From: Isoetes taiwanensis
Lineage: Eukaryota; Streptophyta; Lycopodiopsida; Isoetales; Isoetaceae
DNA length: 64,000 nt
Direction of reading: 5' to 3'
Assembly: GCA_021234155.1 (NCBI GenBank)
Contig: JAJEKV010000049.1
Span: forward strand, 5,079,001-5,143,000
Below the pieces are notes generated by a model. It searched no databases, had not been told where the DNA came from, and saw nothing but the letters and a program-made list of their open reading frames with translations. The position numbers were made by a program, and so were the translations under genes. Numbering within the stretch: the stretch's first letter is position 1; the number at the start of each line of letters is the position of its first letter. Shown piece after piece: positions 44,056 through 54,939 of this stretch.

Positions 44056-44516
44056 GTCATTCTCTTGTAGTGTATTTAGTCTGATCCTGCTGATAATATA
44101 AGGGTTTTTACTTATTGGGTTGGGTCTGGCCTCTGCTGTATAGTAGGGGTCACCCCTCCCTATTTATACAATCAAATTATCCTGAGGTCAACCTCACCTT
44201 ACGGGTGGTGGTAGGTTTTTTTTTATAATTATGAACATCACGTTATCCTGATGCATTGAACATCATCATGTTGCTCTAAAATGACATAAAATAGCCAATG
44301 GGGCACTTGTTTACTATATGAACATGCTCATTTTACCTTAGAAATGTTAAACATGGATTTCACGTAAGAAAACATACATATGTGTACTTTGGCCTCATCC
44401 AATTTCGATTTATAAGGTTAGAAACTTTTAGTAAATTTGTGGGTCTCATTATTATATCCAATTACCTTGAATATACATGCATGCATGCATGTTTGCCATG
44501 TGTTGGCTTTTCGATT

Positions 44517-45412
44517 CAGATTTTCATGTGCTTGGGCTTGTTGGAAAGCTGGTTCAGAGATCTTTCCAACGGTGTATGGTACCTGCATGCTTGGCTTTGT
44601 TTCTATGCTCAAATTGGCACTTTTCCGGGCTGTGTGCTAGGGTTTCTGTGGCAACCGGTAGACACTTACACGGACTGTATCTCCCACATCCGGTGTCAGA
44701 TTTTCATGTGTTTGGGCTTGTTGGAAAGCTGGTTCAGAGAACTTTCCAACGGTGTATAATACCTACATGCTTGCCTTTGTTTCAGTGCTCAAATCTGCAC
44801 TTTTCCGGGCTGTGTGCTAGGGTTTTTGTGGCAGCCCTTCTTCTTCCTTCTTTGAGAAGTATAGCCCTCGCCTGATGCCGTTGTTGGCCTTGGCCATGCG
44901 GTGTTGAAAGGTGTGCGTTGTCTTATTGAAGGTTACGAGAATGTTTTACTAATTCATACCCTAATTCCTAATGGTGTTGTTGATGAAAGTCCGACACCAA
45001 TATAGGGATTGGCGTATGTTTTAGTAAGTATTCGATTGGTCTCGTCTTGCGGCAGAATTTTGATCGGTCATATCTCTCACATCCGGTGTCAGATTTTCAT
45101 GTGCTTGGGCTTATTGGAAAGCTGGTTCAGAGGTCTTTCCAACGGTTTATGGTACCTGCATGCTTGGCTTTGTTTCTGTGCTCAAATTGGCACTTTTTTG
45201 GACTGTGTGCTAGGGTTCCTGTGGCAACCGGTAGACACTTCCATGGACTGTATCTCTCACATACGGTGTCAGATTTTCATGTGCTTGGGCTTGTTGGAAA
45301 GCTGGTTCAGAGAGCTTTCCAACGGTGTATAATACCTGCATGCTTGTCTTTGTTTCTGTGCTCAAATCTGCACTTTTCCGGGCTGTGTGCTAGGGGGGGT
45401 TTTGTGGCAGCC
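44517..45412. repeat. 180 bp repeat in 573 bp higher-order arrangement
   Basis: Units start with CAGATTTTCATGTGCTTGGG at 44517, 44697, 45090 and 45270. Each adjacent pair is 180 bp apart, and the two pairs are 573 bp apart. Each unit contains TTGGAAAGCTGGTTCAGAG, TTTCCAACGGT and CACTTTTCCGGGCTGTGTGC. The 44835-45089 spacer has no gene. The right end merges into GC-rich DNA. This may be the worn 3' region of an LTR element or a small satellite. Confidence 0.85.
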
Positions 45413-46490
45413 GGTTGTCGTGGCCCAAGTCATACCCCAAGTCATGGCCCGCAGAACCTATCCCCCGTGTGTGGACCCACACTTGGTTGGTGAGCTACCT
45501 CAGACCACACCAACCCATCACAGGAAGGCCCAACCACACCAACCACGGTTGACCCCCCCGTGAGGAGCCCTGCAGGAAGACCATGAAGCGGGGCCACCAA
45601 GGAAGGAGGAGGCGTCTTCCATGAAGAGGAGGCCGAGCCAAGGCCCGTCGACCCGGCGAGGCGGAGCCCTACAGGAACAATACCCGGTCGAACCTTGGAG
45701 CGCATCGGGGCGAGGAGGTTGAGGCCAGCGGTGCACGCCTTGCGGGCCTCAAGCCGAGGTGGAGGGAACATAACATCTCGGATATTCTTGGCGGTTGGTG
45801 CCGGCGGCCGAATCGCGAAGTGGAGGATGCGTGCGTCAGGCGGTGATGATAGCATCCACTTGCTTACAATTTAATGACGGCAATACCAGCAGGGCTTGCA
45901 GATATAAGGCGTGTAGATACCCGTATTAGCGACTATGGGAAGGCTGGGGCGGGACAAGAACCGGGTAAGCGAGGGACACTCATCAGCCACATCTCGGATC
46001 GGGGCGAGGGTTGAGGAGGCCAAAGGTACGCGGCTTGCGAGAACACGAGCCGCCCTCTATCGAGAGGTTGCCAGCGTGAGGACAGGGGAGTCCCGACTTT
46101 GGGCAGAAGTGGCGCTCTTCCGGATAAGAAGTTTATGCGGGATCGGGAGCTGAGGCCGGTAGTTGCAGCCAAAGGCAAAGGGAGCCTCCAAGGTCGAGGC
46201 ATGAACAACTCTGCCATTGCAGGAGATGGCAAGACATGACAATCTGCAAGTGAGCTCCAGGCTTGGGAGAAACGAAGCCCACTGACAAAGAACCCACAAC
46301 CCATGAACCCACCGCTCGGGAAGCGTCAGCACACGCTTTTGCTGCCCGGACATCGGATCCGCGGCCCAGGGCGCCACCACCCGAGCGCCGGCCTGACCTA
46401 TGCCTCACCCACCTCAGCAGCACGTGCATTTACGAACTTTCCGGGAACATAGGCGCGGGGGCGCAGTACTGACCCAATTTTTGATTACGG
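45413..46490. other. GC-rich transposon debris
   Basis: Base composition and residue style (Arg, Pro and Ala rich in all frames) match the 5' part of LINE-A copy 1; for example TCTTCCATGAAGAGGAGGCC near 45617 parallels TCCTCCATGAAGAAGGAGGC near 801. Two internal stretches (about 45700-45840 and 45950-46110) share GATCGGGGCGAGG-like and AACATCTCGGAT-like words. No intact ORF. Confidence 0.5.
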
Positions 46491-46779
46491 TTTGTTTTAG
46501 TTTATGCGGAAGTGTTGTTTTATACCAACAACACCAAAATGCTTAAAGTCCGTAGCCCGTTTATCGGATTTGCACAAAGAGAGGCGATTGGTTTTTGGCA
46601 AAACATCCTTGTGGTTTCTTCCAACATGTTGGAAGTGGAATCTCACGAGCGGCAAAGGTGGATCACATTGCTGTGATTAATCCTCCTGCTCCTAGATGAT
46701 GACTCGTGGAGTGGGCTGATGGCCTTTGGTGGGTAGGCATGTGGGCCGACACTTCTCCTCCCGGATGAATAGGTCGGTC

Positions 46780-47460
46780 CTTAGTTGGAATGTGCGGGGT
46801 GCGGTCCTCTAGTAGTAAGAGGGCCCGTGGTTTCTTTTGGCACCTCTCGGCGCTAAGGCCCCGATATTGTTTGCATTCGGGAGCATAAGTGTCATGGGGT
46901 GATATGTCTAGGTCATGAATATGGTTGGTAGGCGGTTTGCCTCTATTGCTTCTTCCTGGCGGACTAGTGGGGGTACTCTTATTGCTTGGAGGATGGATGT
47001 GCAGGTCAACGCACTGCCAGCCATTGTGTTTGGTCGGTGGGCAATAATTAAGTGGTTGGAGGGAGGGCAAGCGTGGGGGATTGTTAATGTTTATGCCCCT
47101 AATCAGCCTTCTGTTGGGGTGCTTTATGGGCCACGTTTGGAATAAGTGCTGAGCCCTTGGTGGGTTGCGTGTCGCTTGGTTGTTGTTAGGGGACTTCAAT
47201 ATGGTAGAGCCAGTAGAGGATCGCCTCGTTCTGGGAACCCGTTGTGCATGGGTTTGAGAGGGACCGGTGGTCTCGTTTATTGCGGGGATTTGGCCTTGGT
47301 TGAGGTCCCCTGGGACTTGTCTTTCAACTATTGTAATAGGCGATTGGTGCGGGCCGGGCGTATGCTAGGCATGACCGGTGTTATGCTTCCCATGCGCACC
47401 GGATGGTGTGCCCCTTTGGCGCCGGAGTAACATTCTGTCTACCTCCATTTCTGATCATTA
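46780..47460 (+). pseudogene. LINE-B endonuclease, broken
   Basis: LSWNVRGAVL at 46780, then in another frame GGTLIAWRMDVQVNALPAIV (46971 onward) and WGIVNVYAPNQPS: the start and middle of an APE-type endonuclease. A GDFNMVE-like LLGDFNMVEP block is recoverable near 47188, and SDHYPQVLSSQ near 47450 is the S-D-H end. At least three frames are involved. Confidence 0.78.
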
Positions 47461-47904
47461 CCCTCAGGTTTTGTCCAGTCAGGTGCGATTACCTCTCGGC
47501 CCTAGGAGGGCGGTGTTCCGCTTGAACACCCTGGCTTCGGCCGATGATTTCGGCTCGCCCGCCGAGTTGTGGCTTTGATACCTTTTCATCTCCTGAAGGG
47601 TATATCCGGTATGGTGACCGCGTTGGCCGGGGTGAAGCCGCTTTTGCCAAGGTCTTTGGTAGGCGGCTGTGGTGCGCCAGGAGCGGCTGTGAGTTGCATG
47701 GTCTCTATCGAGTTGGAGAGGATTGGCGCAGCCTTCCGATGGCATTAGGGGAGAATGCGCTGTTGGTGTTGCCGCATTGTTGCTCTGGAGCAGGTTAAAG
47801 TGCGAGGGAGGCGCGTGTGAAGGCTGCCCCACCGGTTGAAGGAGGGGGACACAAGTTCGTTCGGTGTTCTTCGTGAGCGGCTAAAGCGGGCGATATAAAC
47901 ATCT

Positions 47905-48531
47905 ATGGCATCCCTTGCTTTGCCTGATGGCCAGACTTTGGAGGATTCCGCCGATTTGCAGAGGTATGTGCATGCCCATTTCTCAGGGTTTTTCGCACAA
48001 CGCACTCTTCCCTATGCGCAGGAGATGCATGAGCTTGTTTTGGGGGCTGTTAAGCCATCTATTTTGCCTCACCAGCGTGAGAGCTTGGAGCAGGAGCTCT
48101 CCAGAGAGGATTTAGCGGCGACATGTATGTGCATGGCCAAGGATAAATGTCCTGGGCTAGATGGCATCCCTGTGGAGTTCTTTCAGACTTATTGGGAGTG
48201 GGCTGGTGAGTCGGTGTACCAGGTGTATCTTGAATTGATACAGTCTTCTCAAATGGATCGGATCTTAAATACCGCATGCATTTCCTTGATTCCTAAGGTT
48301 AAGCAGCCTTCTACTATTAATTATTGGAGGCCTATCTCCTTGTTGTCCTCTGTGTATAAGATTATTGCGAAAGCCCTGGCAGAGAAGTTGAAGCCGGTGT
48401 TGACTTCTTCCATTAGTAAGGTGCAATCTGGGTTTGTCCCTGGGAGGAACATTTTGACTAATGTTGCCGCGACTTATGAGGGGGGCCTTTATTGGGCGAG
48501 GAAGAGCAGGTCAAGGCATTGCCTATCTTAA
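47905..48531 (+). pseudogene. LINE-B reverse transcriptase N-terminal part, open 208 codons
   Basis: ATCMCMAKDKCPGLDGIPVE then FFQTYWEWAGESVYQVYLEL, ACISLIPKVKQPSTINYWRP, ISLLSSVYKIIAKALAEKLK, SGFVPGRNI: the fingers and first palm block of an L1-clade RT. After a shift at about 48525, YLKLDFAKAYDSVRW (first catalytic Asp) and, near 48855, FVDDTFLFL (second Asp pair) follow. The catalytic residues survive, but the ORF does not. Confidence 0.88.
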
Positions 48532-48879
48532 GCTTGACTTTGCCAAAGCTTACGATAGTGTCCGCTGGGGAGTTCTTATGCGCCATGATGTTAGCGTTGA
48601 GGTCGTGGTCCACGCTTTACGAAGACAATCATGAAGCCGCATAGGTCAAGGCATACGGGCTACGGTGGTGTGCGGGGGTGAACCCTCCGCCTTTTTCTCC
48701 TTAGGGCGGAGGGGCGCCAGAGTGCCCTTTGGCGCCATTTTTGTTTACGATTGTGGCGGAGGCAATCGTCTCGATTGTTTTTGGTTGCGGTGGAGGAGGG
48801 AGTGGTGGATGGGGCAGGATGCGGGATGGTAGCCAGCAGATCATTAACCGGGGTTTGTCGATGACACTTTCCTCTTCTT

Positions 48880-50640
48880 GATGGCGTAAGAGAGGAATTT
48901 TAGGAATGTGAAGGGTTTGTTGGATACTTTCTCCTTGGCCTCGGGCATTCTTCCGAATTGGGGTAAGTGCTCCACATTATGGGCCCAGTGACCTCCCTCC
49001 CCTTGTTTGGCTCTTTTTCCCTTGGAAGGTGCTTCCAGTGTAATGTGTGTACGGCTGTTGGGTATTCCCTTTGGAGGGATGTTTCCATGAGGAGGGTGTG
49101 GGATGAGATTTTTCAAGGGTTGCAGAAACACCTCAATTGGTGGAAGGGTAGCAAGTTGTCCATGGCGGTGTAGGATCACTATTGCCAAGTCAAGACTTTG
49201 TAGCACTCATGTGTATACTGACATTTGCGATGCTAGCTCCCGAGGGTAAGATACGTGCTTTGGATAAGATTGTTCGAAATTTTTGTGGGGCTGGGGATGA
49301 AGGGGCGGTTGTTAAAGTGGCTTGGTGGAAGTGTCTCCGCCCCGAGGAGGGGGGCTTGGCCATTGGATTTGGCGTTTGCATAGTAAGGTGTTGGTCTCCA
49401 AGTTTGTTTGGAGCATTTCGGCAGGATGGAGCATCTTCTCCCCAGTGCATTGTTGTTGTTGCGATCTCTTAGCCATTGTGTGGCGTTTGGGAAGCCGAAT
49501 GTGCATGTGGAGTTGCCCAGGCCTTTGTTGTATGGTCTTGACCTTTCTCACATGCATCCCCTTTTCTCACAGGAGTGTTGCGGGCTTGGGATCATGTGTG
49601 TGCTCTTCCGCCTAGATTATGCCTCAATTTATCACCACTCTTCTCCTTTCTTGTGGGTTCCTCTACCCCCCTGCGCAAGACTTGCCCTTGGCGCCACTTG
49701 TGCATGCTCGGGGCAGGCCCGTTGGAGGCGAGCTGTTGTGCTTACCTTGGAGGATTGGTATTGGGGTGGTCAGCTAGCTTCATGGGAGTTCTTTTCGAGC
49801 TCGCCGCCCTAAGGGGCGTGGAGGGGCTATCGGGAACACTGGCGGGGAGTATTCGCTACACATACCTATAGTCCCTCGTGATGATGTGGTGGTGCAGGTT
49901 TGGAAGGTTCATCAGGATGTTGTGTCTTCTTGCTTTGTGCGGTCTTCTTACCGGTGTCTTTGGCTATTCATGACACCTTGCCCCCTTCGTGCAAGTGGTC
50001 TCTGCGGCTTAGGGTTCTCGATGGGCTTCGGTTTGGGCGTGGACATGGAGCTCACTTCCCCATCGAAGGTTAGGGTGCTTACGTGGCGGGTGGTGCCTGC
50101 TGTATCGGGGTGAATGCCCTTGTGAGCCTCGGTTTAGGCGGGTGTGAGCCCTCTCGCGCCCTTGTTGTGGCCTTCATCATGATCTTGTGGAGCATTGCAC
50201 GGTTTTATGCCCCTCACTTGCGGTGCGTCGCCTCGAGATTGGGTTAGGGCTTTGTTTCGTGAGGTTGACTAGCCGCCATTTGTCGCTTCATGTTCGGTGC
50301 TTGGTCAGCTCTTGCGGCAAAGAAGCCTTGCATCTGGCGCGTGGCTTGGTTGGTGTGGCTGATTTGGAAGCGGGGCGGTTGTGGATCTTCGTGGGATTCA
50401 AGAGCCTGCAGCCTCTCTCGATTCCTCGACTTCCGTACAAGCTTTTTCAAAGCTTTTCGGTGTTCCGGGGAGTAGTAGAGCCGGAAGTTTACCATTTGTG
50501 GGACTTCTTGGGTGTTGTAGATGGTGATGGTCGGTTTGTACAGCAGTAGAGTTGCAGTTTTTCTGTGAGTTTGTTGTGGAGTGTCGAGGTATCGCTGTCT
50601 CTTTGGGGCAGTTCTCCTTCCTCCTCACTTGCTTTGTAAC
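48880..50640 (+). pseudogene. LINE-B C-terminal region and 3' UTR
   Basis: Traces of the thumb/connection region (LASGILPNWGKCS near 48940, GIPFGGMFP near 49060, APEGKIRALDKIVRNFC near 49225) and of the C-terminal region (CIWRVAWLVWLIWKRG near 50328). Many frame changes. 50430-50640 appears to be 3' UTR. Confidence 0.65.
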
Positions 50641-50692
50641 ATTACCATTCTTTTAATATATTGATGACACAGTTCTTCAAAAAAAAAAAAAA

Positions 50693-51205
50693 GAGTGTTA
50701 TTCAATCTTTTTAACCTAGAATCTTCTAGAATATGCCTTTGACCATGAATATAGTACCCCTCCTGAGAGTTGACCTTGAATGCTTTGTGTTGATCTTGAA
50801 GATAATGTCTCTTTTGTTTGACCTTCACATCAATGTTGGCTAACAAGCTCTTTTCAACTTTGACCTAATCTCTTGGGGTCATAAATTTTTGATTATATGG
50901 ATCAAATTGCAAGTTAAATACGTCTTGGAAACTACTGCAACTTCTTAGAGGATGCAAAGTTTGGATTATAATGAGAAATGAAATTATATTGGTTTATTCC
51001 CTAGTTTTCATAATTAATTTAAAATGAAGTGCAATGATGATTTTACTAACTCGTCTTTTATGCTAGACTACTTGAAGAACAAGTTTGACGTCAATTTTGA
51101 TGAGAAAGAAGCATCTTTATTCAAAGAATTGCCAATCCAATAAAATTTTAGATACAAGGACAATTTATGGAAACCAAAGCAAAAGAAAAATCTTTTCTAA
51201 TCTGT
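50693..51205. other. no gene seen
   Basis: About 500 bp of AT-rich sequence between the LINE-B poly(A) and the MITE-like element. I see no ORF with a motif, no RNA gene and no repeat shared with the rest of the window. Confidence 0.6.
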
Positions 51206-51709
51206 ATAAGCATACATTCGCACATATGGTTAAGTTAAATTATAGTTTTTAACAAGGTTTACATTCGCACTACTAGTTAAGTTAGCATATAGTTAAGAAA
51301 TTTAGTTAAGAATTTAGTTAACTTTTTTTAACCAAAAACACCAACCAAAGTTGTCTTCGCACCTTGTTCATTTATGTTAGCAAAATTAACTAAAAGTTAA
51401 CTAAATTAGAAATTAGCACTAAAAGTTAAATCACACTATAGAGGTCACTTTAAGTTTAGTTAAATGTGCTTATAATTTTTTATGCCTTTGGCTAACTTAA
51501 CTAGACATGTTCGAAAGCATTTAGTTAACTAGTTAAGTTATTTTCTAACCAAAATTTTTAACTAAACGGGTGCGAAATGGTTTTCCATTTAGTTATCTTA
51601 ACTAAAATTTCTAACTAGCTTTCGTGCAAATGCAATCATCCAGTTAGTGTTAACTTAACGACAAAAGTTAACTTAACTAAACTTAACCATGGGTGCGAAT
51701 AGATCTTAA
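51206..51709. mobile_element. MITE-like element rich in GTTAACT
   Basis: The left end reads CATTCGCACATATGGTTAAG, and the reverse complement of the right end reads TATTCGCACCCATGGTTAAG. These are imperfect terminal inverted repeats about 25-30 bp long. Between them, TTAGTTAACT/AGTTAAGTT-type words occur many times in both orientations, so the 0.5 kb can fold extensively. No coding sequence. The target duplication is unclear (TAAG...CTTA at the limits). Superfamily not determined. Confidence 0.65.
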
Positions 51710-51806
51710 TTTCCCTAAGATTGAGATATAGTGGACTGTTGAGTTTTACAAATGGACATACCAAATGAACTGTTTGTTTTTTTTTTTTGAGATCAATCAC
51801 ATGCAG

Positions 51807-51943
51807 ATGACAGAAAAGCTGTTTGAATACCACAGAGAGTGCTACTATTACCACAGAGGCCGGGCAGATACTTACGGAGCCGTGATATTATTGATGGCAA
51901 CTAGCAATTCAGAGGATCTGATCGACGCAACAGACTGGGGAAA
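51807..51943 (+). other. candidate exon of unknown gene
   Basis: After an ATGCAG acceptor and an upstream T-run, 137 bp are open: MTEKLFEYHRECYYYHRGRA, DTYGAVILLMATS, EDLIDATDWGK, followed by AAA|GTATACC, a fair donor. The residue composition looks protein-like (Tyr/Glu/Arg-rich helix, then a hydrophobic stretch). I do not recognise it, and no partner exons are visible nearby. Confidence 0.3.
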
Positions 51944-52300
51944 GTATACCAAGTTCATAATTTAACCCATTTTCACTAATCAAATCACCTTTTAGCATTT
52001 GTTTTTTCTAGTAACTCACGGGAATACATATAGTTTTTGTCTCTTAAGTGTCTCTTGAAATTGATCAACCACAAGCAGAGGATCATTATGTTGGGAAGCA
52101 CGCTCATCATGCAAGTCTTAAGGTGCTTGAGAGACTTCATATTAACTAATCTAATTAACAAATGCCCATGTCCAAGGGCCTTTAACTAAATTACATGTGG
52201 GGCGAGAGTTCTTTGATCCTGCATAATAATGGTCATATGGAATATATTGTATTGGGCCTTATATACCAGTTTTCACAATTCTATTTAAAGAAATTTATCA
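51944..52300. other. no gene seen
   Basis: AT-rich sequence without a supported ORF or repeat. Confidence 0.55.
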
Positions 52301-52384
52301 TAAGTCCTTGTTTAGGTCCTATCTATTTATTATCATTACCAAGTATGGATGGTTCACTATCATTCTTATAGAAAAACTTTAGCT

Positions 52385-52455
52385 TGTCTCTGTCTCGCCC
52401 TTGTCTTCTCCGTGAATGATAAAAAATCTATTCTATTCTATTCTATTCTATTCTA
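52385..52455 (+). repeat. worn LINE-A-like 3' end and TTCTA microsatellite
   Basis: GTCTTCTCCGTGAATGATAAAAAATC followed by five TTCTA/TCTAT repeats resembles the LINE-A terminus GGTCTCCGTGGACGATAAAA plus TTCTA tail. The upstream hairpin is not recognisable, so this is an old or very short copy. Confidence 0.55.
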
Positions 52456-52559
52456 AACGTAAAGGCAAAGCCCGTTCCCACAAAAATTACCTATTATGCA
52501 ACTACTGGACCTCGTAAGAGTCTTTTATAGTATAATATTTCTGTAATATATATGAGATG

Positions 52560-53190
52560 ATTCACTATATACTTTTTTTTTCCAACTATAGCTGTTGCAC
52601 TTAATGGAATAGCTATTGCCATCTAATGGATTAGCTAAAGGTAAGTTCTGTAATAAGAATATGCATTTCAAATTTAGTAAGAAGAGTTACTTTTTCACTC
52701 CTAATTCTCCCAGCAAACAGATGGCTTCCTTTTGTTCTTGCACACGCAAGAAGCACCCTCCATGTGAAGCATCGCTTGCTGCAATTCAGCAATAATACAG
52801 CAAAGGTATGAGGAAAAGAGAAAAGGACAGTTGGATATGGACAAAAACTCTGGTAGACAAGACTCAGTCACGAGTCTAAAGGATATGAAGGATAGAACCA
52901 ACATAAAATAAACCTCCTACCAAATTTTACACGAAGGGCCATAGCCATCCTCCTGGTTTTGAATTTGAACTTCCAAACTCTAAAAAGACACACAGTTTTC
53001 AATAGGACAACATGCATGTGCCACAGTAACCTCCAATTCCAAGCAATGTCTTTGTCACATTGCAATGTCCATGTACACAGGACATGGTATCTCAAATCCC
53101 AACATCCATAAAATTATAATTTCATAAACTTAAGAGGAAAACTCAAGGGAATACATGCACTAAATAAATATTGAGCCTAGAAAGTTGCTT
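52560..53190. repeat. duplicated 3' flank of the receptor kinase gene
   Basis: Shares CTTGCACACGCAAGA, GGACAGTTGGATATGGACAA, ACTCTGG.AGAC and ATAGCTGT..GCTTAATGGA with 54940-55560, in the same order. No coding sequence of its own. Confidence 0.8.
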
Positions 53191-53194
53191 AGAA

Positions 53195-53870
53195 AACCTG
53201 TACAAGAGAAGTTTTTCTATGCCAGCTACTTACACAATAACACAGTAAAGGAACTAGTTGCATCTTTCAAGTTTCCAAGAAACCTAAGCTGCTGTGGTCC
53301 ACTGCACCTTCCTTTCTAACTAGCAATTTAATTGTAGCTGCGCTTTCCCTTAAAGACAATACCATAATCACTTTCTGCAACCTGATACTACTTGCTCTGA
53401 AGTTGGAAGTGCCAGATAACAAGTCTGGACATGTAAGATTTGAGAATGGCTTTTCGATACCACAACAGGGATTGATGTTGGACCTTAGGCCAAAATGTTG
53501 GATCAAGTTCAGAATTATAAGGTCCACAAGCAGAAGCATCCCTTTCTTCCTTTGGGTTACTCTGCAGAGCTCCGAGTCGGCTTGGACAAAATGTGCACTG
53601 ATATGCCTAGCAAAAAGACGAGAATGTGAACTCATACCTGCATTGTTTTTTGTGTTATCTGTTGCTTGGGCGAAGAGTCAGTCGAAACCCTCTCCACACG
53701 TAGTCTGTAATAGCAGCAAATCCATATTTATTGTTCAAATGTGCCCTAGCATTTTTTATCAGGTTATTCAAACCCTCTCTACCACTTGGAATCTCTCCAC
53801 TTTTAGACTGCTATAATATGATGGTCTAGATAGACAAGTGGAAAAGGTTTCTCGAAGTCCTGGTGCTATT
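53195..53870 (-). pseudogene. truncated tandem copy of the LRR receptor kinase
   Basis: The minus strand matches the 56210-57035 part of the kinase gene: GIEKPFSNLTCPDLLSGTSN corresponds to FEKPLSNLTFSDLLSGTFNF, and the last LRRs (53740-53830) and the 3' side (CAAGAGAAGTTTTTCTATG at 53203) are also shared. The kinase C-lobe and most LRRs are missing, and frames change. Flanking DNA (52560-53190) matches 54940-55560, so this is a tandem genomic duplicate, not a processed copy. Confidence 0.82.
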
Positions 53871-54939
53871 GGTTAGAGATCACCTCCAAGTAATTGAGAA
53901 GTAAATTCTTCAGAGATCTAAATGCATGTAATTCTCACTTGTAGAGAATAAGGTTTCTTGTCTAATGTGTGACATATACTTTATACCAAAAGATGGGAAC
54001 CTTGCATAGGCACACTTCTTTTAGAAGGTGCCAGCTACTCTCACTTCACAACCATTCTTGTTTCACAACCATTCTTGTTCGTAAACAACAGATCTGAACG
54101 CCTGCTTCATAAGAAACATTTGAGATGGAAAGACTATATTGTTGTATTATATGGATCTTACATTAGACATAGGCCACAAAGGTAGGGCAATTACCTCCAT
54201 TTGTCCTGGGCCACATTTTTTAGCTAATAAAGAGATGCGCTCATGAGCTAGTCTAGATAACAGCGAGAGTTACAGGACTTTAGTATATGGGCTACAGTCC
54301 ATATACTACATAGACCACAAGACTATAATATATGTAGTTGCCGAGGGGGGGAACACTGGAAGAGAGATTTGCTCGAGTACTTGTGGCTATTCAAGTTAGT
54401 CCCATCCAAGTTCACTACCATTTTCATATAGATAAGCTTAATGTTGTTCCATCTTGTCTTTTACAAACAAAATAGGTAAAGACATAAAGCTTATCACGTA
54501 AACCAACATCCCTTGGTTGCCTATTTCAATCATTTTCTAACATGTCAACTTGCATATAGTAACTGATTTCTTCACATGTAAAAACCAACATGCCTTGATT
54601 TTGGGATTTGCTTTACATGATATGCTTGTTCATGCATATTATAATTACTATAACTATGCAACGCCCAACAACATGTGACTGCCAATGCCAAGGTTCATGC
54701 AAAAAAAATAAAATAATAATAGATAAAAAAAATCCAAGCCAAATGTTCCTCGTAGGAGTAATCACAACCTACAACCTGCCATTCCTGCTAAAAGTAGCAC
54801 GGTTGGTCCATGGAAATAATCCAAGCCAAATCTTCCTCTAAGGAATAATGCAATTCAGCAACTTTAGCGTGGATTAGTGGAACCATAGTCAGACCATTAA
54901 CATAGCATATGCTATATGTACATTGCATAATGACTGTAA
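53871..54939. other. no gene seen
   Basis: About 1 kb between the truncated kinase copy and the duplicated flank of the main gene. Short direct repeats occur (CACAACCATTCTTGTT twice near 54045; CCAAGCCAAATNTTCCTC near 54735 and 54825). No ORF with a motif. Confidence 0.6.

Larger units (their letters stand above)
35975..44072. mobile_element. CACTA (En/Spm-type) DNA transposon carrying host gene fragments, 8.1 kb
   Basis: The ends are CACTACAGGAGAATGA (35975) and TCATTCTCTTGTAGTG (to 44072): 16 bp inverted repeats with one mismatch. The flanking TAT is duplicated (35972-35974, 44073-44075), whereas sister units have one TAT in GAGGTATTTAGTC. A 3 bp TSD with CACTA ends is diagnostic. Subterminal TAGTCAG-type repeats lie at both ends. 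I see no TnpA or TnpD transposase, so it is non-autonomous. It carries PRMT6, seryl-tRNA synthetase and PPR fragments. Confidence 0.95.
35145..44516. repeat. array unit U7, split by the CACTA element and truncated
   Basis: Unit sequence runs 35145-35974 and resumes at 44073 (TATTTAGTCTGATCC) until 44516, where GTTGGCTTTTCGATT switches to the 180 bp repeat. Other units continue GCACTATACC. U7 therefore ends before the unidentified exon. The 35575-35792 part carries many CAG/CTG-site differences. Confidence 0.87.
46500..50692 (+). mobile_element. LINE-B (L1/Cin4-type) with poly(A) tail
   Basis: Domains in order: endonuclease blocks (from LSWNVRG, 46780), reverse transcriptase (47905-48880), post-RT region with KVAWW.C..P..GGL (about 49310), and a C-terminal zf-RVT-like segment (about 50290-50420). 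It ends TTGATGACACAGTTCTTC followed by 13 A. The 5' limit is uncertain. Only the first third of the RT is open; the rest is frame-broken. No clear target duplication. Confidence 0.85.

Noticed and set aside
46663-47199. 178-codon minus-strand ORF over the LINE-B endonuclease.
   Set aside because: Antisense shadow of the endonuclease frame; Pro/His/Asn-rich without a domain.
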